A DNA stretch of 13,171 nucleotides from Patescibacteria group bacterium (GCA_018824765.1 JAHJFW010000058.1:1-13171); one strand, 5' to 3'; counted from the first letter of the stretch, positions 6,320 to 12,788 are shown. A program made the numbers and translations. Notes: generated by a model from the sequence alone, not told the origin.

Positions 6320-6354
6320 TCTTTAAAACCCTCCGTTTGGAGGGTTTTAAAGAT
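6319..6354. terminator. Bidirectional terminator between tRNA-Leu and DUF389 gene
   Basis: A perfect 16-bp inverted repeat (ATCTTTAAAACCCTCC, loop GTTT, GGAGGGTTTTAAAGAT). The GC core is flanked by A and T runs on both sides, so it can end both the tRNA transcript (+) and the DUF389 transcript (-). Its left arm begins at the last base of the tRNA's CCA. Confidence 0.85.
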
Positions 6355-6369
6355 GGCTAAAATAAATTT

Positions 6370-7065
6370 TTATGCACCGTCTTCTTCTTTCAGCTTAGCA
6401 TCTTCATCATGCACCACTTTTTGCGCCAAGCCCCGCTTTACGTAAAAATTCATCAGCGAAAAAACCACCATGCTGGTAAAAATCGCGCCTAAAGCATTTG
6501 CGCCGAACAACGATAGCGCGCTGAAAACAGTGGCGACATCCAGTCTGGCAAGGCCGATGCCTACCACGGCCAATGGAGGAATAAGCGCGACGGAAATTGC
6601 CACGCCCGGCAATGTCTCACTCAGCTTTGGTTTGACCATGGCAAAAGACGCGGCAAAACCGGCTACGGCGCCGATGGCGGCGACTATGAGCGAGGGCCGC
6701 GTGCGCGCCAAGATTTCATGTGTATATTCTGCGCCATTGGGGGTAAAAAACAGGGTGATTATGGCGGCCGTACCAACGGTTAAAATCATGGTTTTCAAAA
6801 GAGTGTTAAACGAACGCCCGACCAGACTGAAATCCGACATAATAATTCCCATGGACAAACTTAAAATGGGGTACAGCAAAGGCGCAATCAGCATACTGCC
6901 GATCAGCACTGCGGTGTCGTCGGTCAGCAGGCCGAAAGTGGCCATCAAAACCGACAAAACCACCAACAGAAAAAAATCCGACGAAGGCGTGCTGTGCTCG
7001 ATCAAGCCTTCAAGAGCGCGGGACTTGTCCTTATTATTTATGTTTGTAAACAATTTTTTCATCAT
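6370..7065 (-). CDS. DUF389 family membrane protein
   Basis: The 231-aa product is an integral membrane protein of about five or six helices. TDDTAVLIGSMLIAPLLYPI (about residues 48-67) with the following LSLSMGI and DFSLVGRS is the hallmark of the DUF389 (hydrophobic TIGR00341-like) family. The later LPGVAISVALIPPLAVVGIG and FGANALGAIF are also typical. The role of the family is unknown. The N-terminal ferredoxin-like region of longer members is absent and the C-terminus is short and acidic. The start is ATG 7065 or the adjacent ATG 7062. An extended -10 box, TGATATAAT, with its hexamer at 7074-7079, sits 8 nt upstream, so the transcript is probably leaderless. The gene diverges from the surface-protein gene. 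Confidence 0.85.
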   Translation of the reverse strand: MMKKLFTNINNKDKSRALEGLIEHSTPSSDFFLLVVLSVLMATFGLLTDDTAVLIGSMLIAPLLYPILSLSMGIIMSDFSLVGRSFNTLLKTMILTVGTAAIITLFFTPNGAEYTHEILARTRPSLIVAAIGAVAGFAASFAMVKPKLSETLPGVAISVALIPPLAVVGIGLARLDVATVFSALSLFGANALGAIFTSMVVFSLMNFYVKRGLAQKVVHDEDAKLKEEDGA

Positions 7066-7073
7066 ATGGCAAC

Positions 7074-7082
7074 ATTATATCA
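7074..7082 (-). promoter_or_regulatory. Extended -10 promoter of the DUF389 gene
   Basis: TGATATAAT on the minus strand combines a perfect -10 hexamer (7074-7079) with the TGn extension. No good -35 box is present. The start codon lies 8 nt downstream. Confidence 0.6.
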
Positions 7083-7117
7083 GTTTCCCAAGATTAGCGC
7101 TGAAAAGACAAAAAGGC

Positions 7118-7123
7118 TATTAT
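7118..7123 (+). promoter_or_regulatory. Probable -10 box of the surface-protein gene
   Basis: TATTAT ends 8 nt before the ATG at 7132, the same spacing seen for tdk and the DUF389 gene. No strong -35 box is visible. With the minus-strand promoter at 7074-7082 it makes a compact divergent control region of about 66 bp. Confidence 0.4.
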
Positions 7124-7131
7124 TGGCAGAT

Positions 7132-8541
7132 ATGAAAAATACATCCTTATTGGTTAAGAGCGTTCTGACGCTCGTCTGCGTATCTTTTTACGCGCTTCCC
7201 TTACCTGGCCGCGCCGCAACATTAAATGATTCGCTGATTAAAAGCGAGTCGAGTGCGGCCGTGTATTATATCCAAGACGGCAAACGCTATGCCTTCCCGA
7301 ACGAAAGCGTATATAAGAGCTGGTACCCTGATTTCAAAACCGTCGCCACCGTGCCTGATGCGGAACTTGCCAATTATGCTTTGGCCGGAAATGTAACTTA
7401 TAAACCGGGCGTTAAGCTGGTAAAAATCACGACCGACCCCAAAGTCTATGCTGTCTCGCGCTATGGCGTCTTGCGCTGGATCGCAAATGAAACGCTCGCC
7501 GCCGCGCTTTTCGGATCAGACTGGAACCGGCAGGTGAATGACCTGCCTGACACGTTTTTTATAAACTATGCCATGGGTGAAAGTATCAACTCGGCTGAAA
7601 ACTATAACCGCAACAATGAAATATCATTGATGATGATAGCGGATGATATTCGTCCGGCAAATTTTATTCCGCCTACATCAACCGACCAGCCGATTTCTCA
7701 ACTTGAGAATGACGGTTATATGACGATGCTGGCCAGCACTTCGCAAGCCACGCTGAACCAGATGATAAAAGTTGCCGCAGAAGTCATTGATTCCAACCGT
7801 CCAGTTTCGAGAATCGATATCTATTCGGATCAGTCCACAAGCATACTCGCGACCTGTCTCAATAGCTCAAAATGCACCTTCACTTATTTCGTGGACCGCG
7901 CGCCTTTGGAGATGCGATTTTATGCCATTGCCGAAGATGAAAACGGAACAAAGTTGGAAACCCCTTACGGTCAGCAAGCTGCGCTCAGCGTATCCGAAGT
8001 TTCAACGCTACTGGCTATGACGGTTTCTCCTTCTTCCATTACCACTGGTTCGCGCGCCAATTATTCGTCCGATGCAAGTGCGATCAGCGGAATCACCGGC
8101 CATAAAATCTGGATAGCGATTCCCGGCCAGCCGATTGTAACCCTCTGGAAAGACTGTGGAACCCAAGCGACATGTGCGGCATCCAGCCCGTTTTACCGCA
8201 CATCGCAATTATTTTCACAAATCACGGCTGACGGCAAAACCTATAAATCCGCGGCCGCAACAATCAGCGTATCAGGCGGCGCGCCTCCGGCTCCGATTTT
8301 GACATTGGTCGAAAAACCGACAAGCAACCAAGCTGTCTTGCAGCTTAATTCGCCTTCCGGAGAAACAATCGGCTGGTCAACTATTGTGGTTGGCACAACA
8401 GAAGATGACCGCGCTATTGCATTATGCGAATTTTCTTCTTGCGAGATTACGGTTCAATTCTCCGAACCGCAAACCTATACCGCCTTCACTGATGTTGGCG
8501 GAAAATTGGAAGCATCAAACAGCATCAGCGTGAGTCCATAA
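7132..8541 (+). CDS. Secreted or surface protein with CPR-type domain and three Cys-loop repeats
   Basis: The 469-aa product has a clear signal peptide (MKNTSLLVKSVLTLVCVSFY, probably cut after residue 28 or so). Residues 43-150 form a domain seen in many CPR extracellular proteins: VYYIQDGKRYAFPNE, NVTYKPGVKLVKI, TDPKVYAVSRYGVLRWI and DTFFINYAMGE. Its function is unknown; a cell-surface role is likely. Residues about 200-469 hold three beta-rich, Ig-like segments, each with a short cysteine loop (Cys242-x5-Cys248, Cys342-x5-Cys348, Cys432-x4-Cys437), and each ends in an SVS-like strand. The paired cysteines suggest disulfides and so export. The start at 7132 fits the signal peptide; an in-frame extension to 6994 would overlap the divergent DUF389 gene. 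Confidence 0.85.
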   Translation: MKNTSLLVKSVLTLVCVSFYALPLPGRAATLNDSLIKSESSAAVYYIQDGKRYAFPNESVYKSWYPDFKTVATVPDAELANYALAGNVTYKPGVKLVKITTDPKVYAVSRYGVLRWIANETLAAALFGSDWNRQVNDLPDTFFINYAMGESINSAENYNRNNEISLMMIADDIRPANFIPPTSTDQPISQLENDGYMTMLASTSQATLNQMIKVAAEVIDSNRPVSRIDIYSDQSTSILATCLNSSKCTFTYFVDRAPLEMRFYAIAEDENGTKLETPYGQQAALSVSEVSTLLAMTVSPSSITTGSRANYSSDASAISGITGHKIWIAIPGQPIVTLWKDCGTQATCAASSPFYRTSQLFSQITADGKTYKSAAATISVSGGAPPAPILTLVEKPTSNQAVLQLNSPSGETIGWSTIVVGTTEDDRAIALCEFSSCEITVQFSEPQTYTAFTDVGGKLEASNSISVSP

Positions 8542-8580
8542 AAAAATCATAATGGACAAGAAAAAAATAGACGAGAATAA

Positions 8581-8620
8581 AATTATCAAAAAAAGCCCGA
8601 TCGGGCTTTTTTTGATAATT
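8581..8620. terminator. Perfect 40-bp palindromic bidirectional terminator
   Basis: A perfect palindrome centred on GCCCGATCGGGC, with A7 and T7 runs inside the arms and TTATC/GATAA outside. It lies between the convergent surface-protein gene (+) and efp (-), so it can end both transcripts. Confidence 0.9.
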
Positions 8621-8652
8621 ATTGTTTGCGAGTTTAAACGTTGGCAGCAAAT

Positions 8653-9213
8653 CTATGCCCGTTCCACATACTCCCCCGTATCCGTGTTCACCACGATTTC
8701 TTCCCCTTCTTTCAAAAAAATAGGAACGTTCACTATGAAACCTACGTCCGTTTTCGCTTCTTTGGTCACATTGCCGCTTGCGGTATCTCCTTTCACGGCC
8801 GGCATTGTTTCCACGATTTTGAAGTTCATCTTCTTAGGAAGCTGGAGTGCGATGGGCCGGCCTTCGTACATTGTGAGCGTCACTTCAAGACCGTCACGAA
8901 TGTACTTTCCCTGATCTCCGACGTCTTCATCCGACATGGAAAACTGTTCGTACGTTCCGGAGTCCATAAAATTGTAGCCGGTCGCATCATGATAAAGATA
9001 TTGCATGTTGCGGTACTCAACCTCAACGATTGTGATAGTTTCCGACACCTTGTATGTTTGCTCCAGCGTTTTTCCGCTTTTCAGATTTTTGATGCGCGTG
9101 CGTACAAACGCCGCTCCTTTGCCCGGATTGATATGCTGAAACTCGGTCACCACCCACGGATCGCCGTTCTGGAGGATGACCACGCCTTTTTTGATGTCGT
9201 TAGGAGAAGACAT
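8653..9213 (-). CDS. efp: Elongation factor P
   Basis: EF-P binds between the P and E sites of the ribosome and relieves stalling at consecutive prolines. The 186-aa product has the normal length and three beta-barrel domains. The N-terminal KOW-like domain carries NPGKGAAFVRTRIKNL (29-44), whose Lys32 corresponds to the Lys34 of E. coli EF-P that receives beta-lysine. The C-terminal domain has the standard GLEVTLTMYEGRPIALQLP and TDVGFIVNVPIFLKEGEEIVVNTDTGEYVERA ending, close to the family consensus. The start ATG is supported by family alignment; no Shine-Dalgarno is present. A likely promoter lies at 9251-9279. The modifying enzyme gene epmA lies 1.5 kb upstream on the same strand but in a separate unit. 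Confidence 0.96.
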   Translation of the reverse strand: MSSPNDIKKGVVILQNGDPWVVTEFQHINPGKGAAFVRTRIKNLKSGKTLEQTYKVSETITIVEVEYRNMQYLYHDATGYNFMDSGTYEQFSMSDEDVGDQGKYIRDGLEVTLTMYEGRPIALQLPKKMNFKIVETMPAVKGDTASGNVTKEAKTDVGFIVNVPIFLKEGEEIVVNTDTGEYVERA

Positions 9214-9227
9214 AGAGAGGTATGAAA

Positions 9228-9250
9228 AGTTCTCAGTTCTCAGTGCTCAA
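9228..9250. repeat. Short tandem repeat in the efp leader
   Basis: AGTTCTCAGTTCTCAGTGCTC is a 9-nt unit repeated with one change. It resembles the AGTTCCC-type repeat found inside epmA (11585-11625) and lies in the predicted 5' leader of efp. Confidence 0.5.
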
Positions 9251-9279
9251 TTAATAAGTATGGCGTGAGTATGTTTCAA
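9251..9279 (-). promoter_or_regulatory. Probable efp promoter
   Basis: On the minus strand TTGAAA (9274-9279), a 17-nt spacer and TATTAA (9251-9256). The transcript would start near 9244 and have a leader of about 30 nt containing the short tandem repeat. Confidence 0.55.
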
Positions 9280-9327
9280 TAATGCGGATTCGTCAACTGC
9301 CTTGTGATGTGAGAAAATGAATGCCGT

Positions 9328-9654
9328 ATGGTATATCTTCTTACTTTTTTCAGCGCGCTCTCAAGCATCATCGGTAACATTTTAGGCAAATATTGGGCGG
9401 ACAGGCAGCAATTCCGCTGGATGGCGTTGATGCTGGCCATGTATGTAACCGGTGGCGTGCTCTACGCTTTTTCCCTGCGCTATGGAAAATACACGATTAT
9501 CAATTCGTTGTTTTATGCCGTTGTCCCGATCGTAACCGTGCTTAGCGGGATCATTATTTTTCGCGAACGCCTGACAATGCTCCAAACAATTGGGCTTTGC
9601 CTTGGCTTGCTTGCGGTTATCTTTTTAACCGTCGAGGGGAAAATCGGGAGATAA
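9328..9654 (+). CDS. Small four-helix membrane protein, SMR/EamA-like
   Basis: The 108-aa product has four hydrophobic segments (about 2-20, 30-47, 57-78, 84-101), the length and layout of the small multidrug resistance (EmrE-like) family in the drug/metabolite transporter superfamily. The third and fourth helices (SLFYAVVPIVTVLSGIIIFRERLTMLQTIGL...) fit the DMT pattern well. The acidic residue of helix 1 that binds substrate in EmrE (Glu14) is replaced by Ser in ALSSIIGNILGKYW, so a proton-coupled cation exporter is doubtful; a lipid or sugar carrier half-unit that dimerises is another option. No Shine-Dalgarno precedes the ATG at 9328. It sits alone on the plus strand between two minus-strand genes. 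Confidence 0.7.
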   Translation: MVYLLTFFSALSSIIGNILGKYWADRQQFRWMALMLAMYVTGGVLYAFSLRYGKYTIINSLFYAVVPIVTVLSGIIIFRERLTMLQTIGLCLGLLAVIFLTVEGKIGR

Positions 9655-9658
9655 AAAC

Positions 9659-9685
9659 AAAAAAAACGAGAGTCACCAACTCTCG
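9659..9685 (-). terminator. Terminator of the phosphotransferase gene
   Basis: On the minus strand CGAGAGT-TGGTG-ACTCTCG (9685-9667) is followed by eight T's. It lies 4 nt after the stop of the APH-like gene and 12 nt beyond the stop of the convergent SMR-like gene. Confidence 0.85.
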
Positions 9686-9689
9686 TCCA

Positions 9690-10628
9690 TCAGCCACCAA
9701 TCAACACGTTCAGGTCGCGCTTCAAAATCAGCTCGAATGTCTTGCGTACACGCTTGCGTTGTTTCGGATCTTTCATCGCAATGAACATGCTTGCCGCGAT
9801 CCAGTAGCCGAGCGGGAAAAAAATCTCTTTCTCGATGTCTTCATCCGGTAGTTCTTCTTTGAACCGTCGGACTATGTAACGCAGGAAGAGACGAGCCAGA
9901 ACGTTATCACCGTAGAGACAGTGCAGCTGAAGATACGTATACGCGACGTCGTACCATTTCATCTCCCAACGCGCGTATTCCGCATCCGTAATGAGGAGTT
10001 TTCCGTCTGGCAATCGAGCCATATTGAGCGGCAAAATGTCGTGATGTACGAAACGGCGCTTATATCCGACCTCGCGCATCAGGCGTTGTAGTTTACTGAC
10101 CTCGGCGCGTGTGACGAGCGTCCCAATGGCCGGACGAAAGTAAGATTCTTGCTGTTCGAACCTATCCTTCGCGGTATATTTCCGGCCCTTGCCGCGAAGA
10201 GCCGCCGGAAGCTGATCGTGACGGATCCGGTGCAGAAAGAGGATGGCTTGAAACATATCTTCCAGATCGCAATCGGTAATGCGACGCAGCAGACGGTACG
10301 GGCTCTTTTGCGCATACCATCCCTTATGCACGAAAGGCATACAAATCAAGCACACCTCATCATCGGCTAGAATTTCCGTTTCCGGAAATGTGAAGTTCGC
10401 GCCACGCGGAGTTATCTTCCGCAAAAATTTATGAACCTCCGCCTCGTTGCGCAAATTTTCCATCTCTGTGCGAACAGCCGTCGCTTTGATCAAGACTTTC
10501 TTTCCGCCTCGCGTCGCGCTGAATACACGATGGCGCTCGTTGCGCTCGATATCATGAAACGAATTACAGCCGTGAGCGAGCGCAACCGCATCTATTGTGA
10601 CGGCGACATTGAAGCGTAGTTTCTTCAT
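9690..10628 (-). CDS. APH/choline-kinase-like phosphotransferase
   Basis: The 312-aa product has a protein-kinase-like fold of the aminoglycoside phosphotransferase/choline kinase group. Lys48 in KKVLIKA is the likely ATP-binding lysine, with an acidic helix after it (ENLRNEAEVHKFL). The catalytic loop is VHHDILPLNM (194-203), with Asp197 and Asn202 in the H-x-D-x(4)-N arrangement. The metal-binding Asp215 sits in LLITDAEYA. The remainder is helical and basic. Natural substrates of such proteins range from drugs to sugars and choline; nothing here points to resistance. A TATAAT box (10655-10660) 26 nt before the start gives it its own promoter, although it lies 70 nt downstream of epmA on the same strand and may also be read from there. 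Confidence 0.75.
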   Translation of the reverse strand: MKKLRFNVAVTIDAVALAHGCNSFHDIERNERHRVFSATRGGKKVLIKATAVRTEMENLRNEAEVHKFLRKITPRGANFTFPETEILADDEVCLICMPFVHKGWYAQKSPYRLLRRITDCDLEDMFQAILFLHRIRHDQLPAALRGKGRKYTAKDRFEQQESYFRPAIGTLVTRAEVSKLQRLMREVGYKRRFVHHDILPLNMARLPDGKLLITDAEYARWEMKWYDVAYTYLQLHCLYGDNVLARLFLRYIVRRFKEELPDEDIEKEIFFPLGYWIAASMFIAMKDPKQRKRVRKTFELILKRDLNVLIGG

Positions 10629-10635
10629 AGACTTT

Positions 10636-10660
10636 TTTCTTTCCTTTGAAAGAAATTATA
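10636..10660 (-). promoter_or_regulatory. -10 box with inverted repeat before the phosphotransferase gene
   Basis: A perfect TATAAT (10655-10660, minus strand) is followed directly by an 8-bp inverted repeat, TTTCTTTC-AAAG-GAAAGAAA (10655-10636). The expected transcription start (near 10648) falls within the repeat, so it could be an operator or a 5' hairpin. No good -35 box is present. Confidence 0.45.
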
Positions 10661-10698
10661 GCAAAAGATGTACTTTTTTTAGAAATAGCCGATCCTCG

Positions 10699-11781
10699 CT
10701 ATTCGGTTCTAGAAACAAACCTCTCTCTCGCTGAAAACGACACGACGTCATTGATGGACTTTGCGCCGGTAAGGAGCATGGCGAGACGGTCCACGCCGAA
10801 GGCCACGCCCACCGCATTGCCCATCATTGGGAGATCGGCGAGAAATTTCTCATCAAGCGGCCAAGTTTTCTTGCCGAGCTTCTGTCGAAGGGCTTGCTCC
10901 GCCTCGAACCGCTTCCTCTGCTCTTCCGCGTCCGCGAGTTCCACAAACCCGTTTGCGAGTTCCAAACCTCCGACGTATAGCTCGACGCGCTCGGCATAAC
11001 GCGGATCATCCGCGGATCGGCGCGCTAGCGCGGCCATGGAAGCAGGATAGCGGTATAAAAATGTGGGTTGGTAGTTCGTGGTTCGTAGTTCGTGGTTCGG
11101 GTCAGATGGACAGATTTTCGGTTCGATGTGGGTTAGGAAAATTTTAAAATAGAGATCGTCCCAAGAATCATATTCATCAACTGTTTGACCGAGTGAAACC
11201 GCGAGCTTTTTCATGCCTTCCAAATCATCAAGAAGCGGTGTGAGCTCGACGCCCAAATATTCCCGCCACGCATCTTCAACCGAAATCCGGCGGAAAGGAG
11301 CTTGTGCCCATTCTGGATTCCCGCCTGCGCGGGAATGACAGACGAATCGAATCATCTCTTCCGTCTCATCCATGAGCAAAAAGAGATCGGCGCCAGCCTT
11401 CGCTGAAGCTTCGGCTGTCAGGTTTTTCCGGTACCACTCTAACATCAAAAATTCCGGATCGTGAGTCCCGTCCCACGGTTCGTTGTTGCGGAAGCACGAC
11501 CCAAGGTCGTAGATCTTATCCATACCGGCTGCGAGCAAACGCTTCATTGCGTACTCGGGGGAGGTGATCAAAGCGGCCGGAAGTTCACAGTTCCCGGTTC
11601 CCAGTTCCCAGTTTCCGGAACTGAGCACTTTTACAGTCGTCCACATCGGCTCCAAATGCGGCTCCTGTCCGGGAAGTCCGACCAGCCGCGGCGTATGTAT
11701 CTCCGTATACCCGCGCTCATCGAAAAATCGCCGGATCGATTTTATTATCTGAGAGCGAGAAAGAAGATTCTGAAGATTCAT
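10699..11781 (-). CDS. epmA: EF-P lysine ligase EpmA (GenX/PoxA) with repeat inserts
   Basis: EpmA is a paralogue of class II lysyl-tRNA synthetase without the anticodon domain; it attaches (R)-beta-lysine to a lysine of EF-P. Motifs in order are RSQIIKSIRRFFDERGYTEIHTP (9-31), ITSPEYAMKRLLAAG (72-86), FRNNEP...HDPEFLMLEWYR (97-118), ELYVGGLELANGFVEL (267-282) and GNAVGVAFGVDRLAML (321-336). The Ala of GVAFGVDR matches EpmA, where LysRS has Gly. The 360-aa length exceeds the usual ~325. The excess is made of repeat-derived stretches at residues 54-68, 148-157 and 224-238, and probably 121-131. The three class II motifs themselves are intact, so the enzyme may work. EpmB is not in this window. 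The gene follows rpsR on the same strand, 104 nt downstream. Confidence 0.9.
   Translation of the reverse strand: MNLQNLLSRSQIIKSIRRFFDERGYTEIHTPRLVGLPGQEPHLEPMWTTVKVLSSGNWELGTGNCELPAALITSPEYAMKRLLAAGMDKIYDLGSCFRNNEPWDGTHDPEFLMLEWYRKNLTAEASAKAGADLFLLMDETEEMIRFVCHSRAGGNPEWAQAPFRRISVEDAWREYLGVELTPLLDDLEGMKKLAVSLGQTVDEYDSWDDLYFKIFLTHIEPKICPSDPNHELRTTNYQPTFLYRYPASMAALARRSADDPRYAERVELYVGGLELANGFVELADAEEQRKRFEAEQALRQKLGKKTWPLDEKFLADLPMMGNAVGVAFGVDRLAMLLTGAKSINDVVSFSARERFVSRTE
11071..11098. repeat. Tandem 14-bp repeat inside epmA
   Basis: GTAGTTCGTGGTTC occurs twice in perfect tandem (11071-11084 and 11085-11098). In epmA it encodes part of the stretch PNHELRTTNYQ (about residues 228-238), which has no counterpart in ordinary EpmA. 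Confidence 0.85.
11311..11340. repeat. Dispersed palindromic repeat (TCATTCCCGC type) inside epmA
   Basis: ATTCCCGC-CTGC-GCGGGAAT (11317-11336) is a perfect 8-bp hairpin within the widespread TCATTCCCGCG...CGGGAATCCAG repeat. In frame it encodes CHSRAGGNPE (residues 148-157), a peptide that recurs wherever this repeat lies in a gene. Confidence 0.85.
11389..11424. repeat. Probable palindromic insert in epmA
   Basis: The segment encoding LTAEASAKAGA (about 121-131) is an imperfect palindrome (AGCC-GAA-GCT...AGC-GAA-GGCT). It lies between EWYR and DLFLLMDE, where E. coli EpmA has only a few residues. The case is weaker than for the other three. Confidence 0.45.
11578..11622. repeat. Tandem AGTTCCC repeat inside epmA
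   Basis: The plus strand shows CAGTTCCCGGTTCCCAGTT and then further CCCAGTT units, a degenerate 7-nt tandem array. It encodes SGNWELGTGNCELP (about 55-68), repetitive and absent from normal EpmA. Confidence 0.75.
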
Positions 11782-11792
11782 AACCTTTCATT

Positions 11793-11871
11793 TGTCATTC
11801 CACGGCTTGACCGGGGGATCTTCCTTATGAGATTCCAATTTGAAGATCCACCGCTTTCGCGGAGGATGACA
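11793..11871. repeat. Intergenic palindromic element between rpsR and epmA
   Basis: A 79-bp imperfect palindrome. Its ends TGTCATTCC and GGATGACA are near-inverted copies, GATCTTC/GAAGATC form an inner pair, and CCGCTTTCGCGG is a local hairpin. It resembles dispersed non-coding elements related to the repeat in epmA, and fills most of the 104-nt gap. Confidence 0.7.
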
Positions 11872-11885
11872 TCCTTGCATCTTGA

Positions 11886-12098
11886 TCAAACGACGTACGG
11901 CAACAGCCCCATGAACCTTGCGCGCTTGATTGCCTGCGCGAGTTTGCGCTGGTGCCACGCACACACGCCCGAACGCTTGCGCGGAACGATCTTCCCGAAC
12001 GAAGACAAGTACCGGCGCAAAGTGTTCGTGTCTTTATAATTTATTGCTTCAACGCTGAACTGACAAAAATTGCACTGTCGATCTATTTTTTTACGCAT
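11886..12098 (-). CDS. rpsR: 30S ribosomal protein bS18
   Basis: bS18 binds 16S rRNA together with bS6 on the platform of the small subunit. The 70-aa product follows the family closely: a basic start with CNFC (residues 9-12), YKDTNTLRRYLSSFGKIVPRK (21-41), the conserved GVCAWHQRKLAQAIKRARF (44-62), and the MGLLPYV end. It lies third in the rpsF-ssb-rpsR cluster. A 210-nt gap holding a repeat element separates it from ssb. No Shine-Dalgarno is visible before ATG 12098. rplI, which often follows rpsR in other bacteria, is absent here. Confidence 0.96.
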   Translation of the reverse strand: MRKKIDRQCNFCQFSVEAINYKDTNTLRRYLSSFGKIVPRKRSGVCAWHQRKLAQAIKRARFMGLLPYVV

Positions 12099-12112
12099 AT
12101 CTTTTTTATCTA

Positions 12113-12131
12113 TTTCCGGATTTGCCGGAAA
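12113..12131. other. Hairpin in the rpsR leader
   Basis: TTTCCGG-ATTTG-CCGGAAA is a 7-bp hairpin 15 nt before the rpsR start. bS6-bS18 autoregulate their mRNA in many bacteria through a leader structure, but that lies before rpsF; a role here is speculative. Confidence 0.3.
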
Positions 12132-12179
12132 GGGATCGGAATCAGATGTTAAGATTTATCGGACCATTTCACTTAATGA

Positions 12180-12280
12180 TGTCATTGCGAGGAGCTGGCA
12201 GGCGACGTGGCAATCTAACGGAAAAAATTATTTCCTTTCATTAGATTGCCGCGCTTCGTCGGACTACGCTCGCAATGACA
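12180..12280. repeat. MITE-like dispersed element between ssb and rpsR
   Basis: A 101-bp element with perfect 12-bp terminal inverted repeats, TGTCATTGCGAG and CTCGCAATGACA. A perfect inner pair, GGCAATCTAA and TTAGATTGCC, lies inside. This is the widespread non-coding ATTGCGAGG repeat found in many bacterial genomes. It has no coding capacity and lies inside the ribosomal protein operon. Confidence 0.88.
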
Positions 12281-12308
12281 AAAAAGCGCGTGTCCTGATT
12301 TGTTTATT

Positions 12309-12767
12309 TTAAAACGGGATGTCCTCCAAACGAATCTCATCTTCGCCGGAACCATGCTCCACTTTTGGCTGGACGGGGTCGGCTACCGGCGTAACAGTCG
12401 GTTCTCCCATGGGCCTCGAGGCCGGCGGGGAGCCGCCCGGTGCACGATCCAACATGATCATATTTTCAGCCACAATCTCTGTGCGATTGCGCTTGGATCC
12501 GTCTTGACCCTCCCACTCTCTGGTCTGCAATCTGCCCTCGACATAAACCTTGCGGCCCTTTCCTAAATACTGGTTACAGATTTCAGCCAGCTTGCCCCAA
12601 GCGACAATATTATGATATTCGGCGCGCTCCTGTCGCTGACCAGACGCATCCGTCCACTGCGATGATGTCGCGACTGAAAAATTGCATACATTTTGACCGG
12701 TCGCCGTTGTGCGCAGCTCGGGATCCCTCGTCAGATTCCCGATAACCATGGCTCGATTAAGGTTCAT
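12309..12767 (-). CDS. ssb: Single-stranded DNA-binding protein
   Basis: SSB coats single-stranded DNA during replication, repair and recombination. The 152-aa product has the OB fold at residues 1-108: MNLNRAMVIGNLTRDPELR, the NFSVATSSQW strand and RAEYHNIVAWGKLAEICNQYLGKGRKVYVEGRLQTREWEGQDG. After it come a Pro/Gly-rich linker (109-139) and the acidic tip EDEIRLEDIPF, whose final DIPF recruits partner proteins in the known families. It lies 21 nt after rpsF and is presumably cotranscribed with it. No Shine-Dalgarno is seen. Confidence 0.97.
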   Translation of the reverse strand: MNLNRAMVIGNLTRDPELRTTATGQNVCNFSVATSSQWTDASGQRQERAEYHNIVAWGKLAEICNQYLGKGRKVYVEGRLQTREWEGQDGSKRNRTEIVAENMIMLDRAPGGSPPASRPMGEPTVTPVADPVQPKVEHGSGEDEIRLEDIPF

Positions 12768-12788
12768 AACGATTTAATGATTAGAGAA

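Noticed and set aside
6994..7131. Longer start for the surface protein
   Set aside because: It would cover the DUF389 start and hide the obvious signal peptide.
8552..8914. 120-codon plus-strand frame over the terminator and efp
   Set aside because: It runs through the perfect palindromic terminator and is the antisense of efp.
11071..11098. CRISPR-like repeats in epmA
   Set aside because: Two direct copies without spacers, in a coding region; no cas genes are present in the window.
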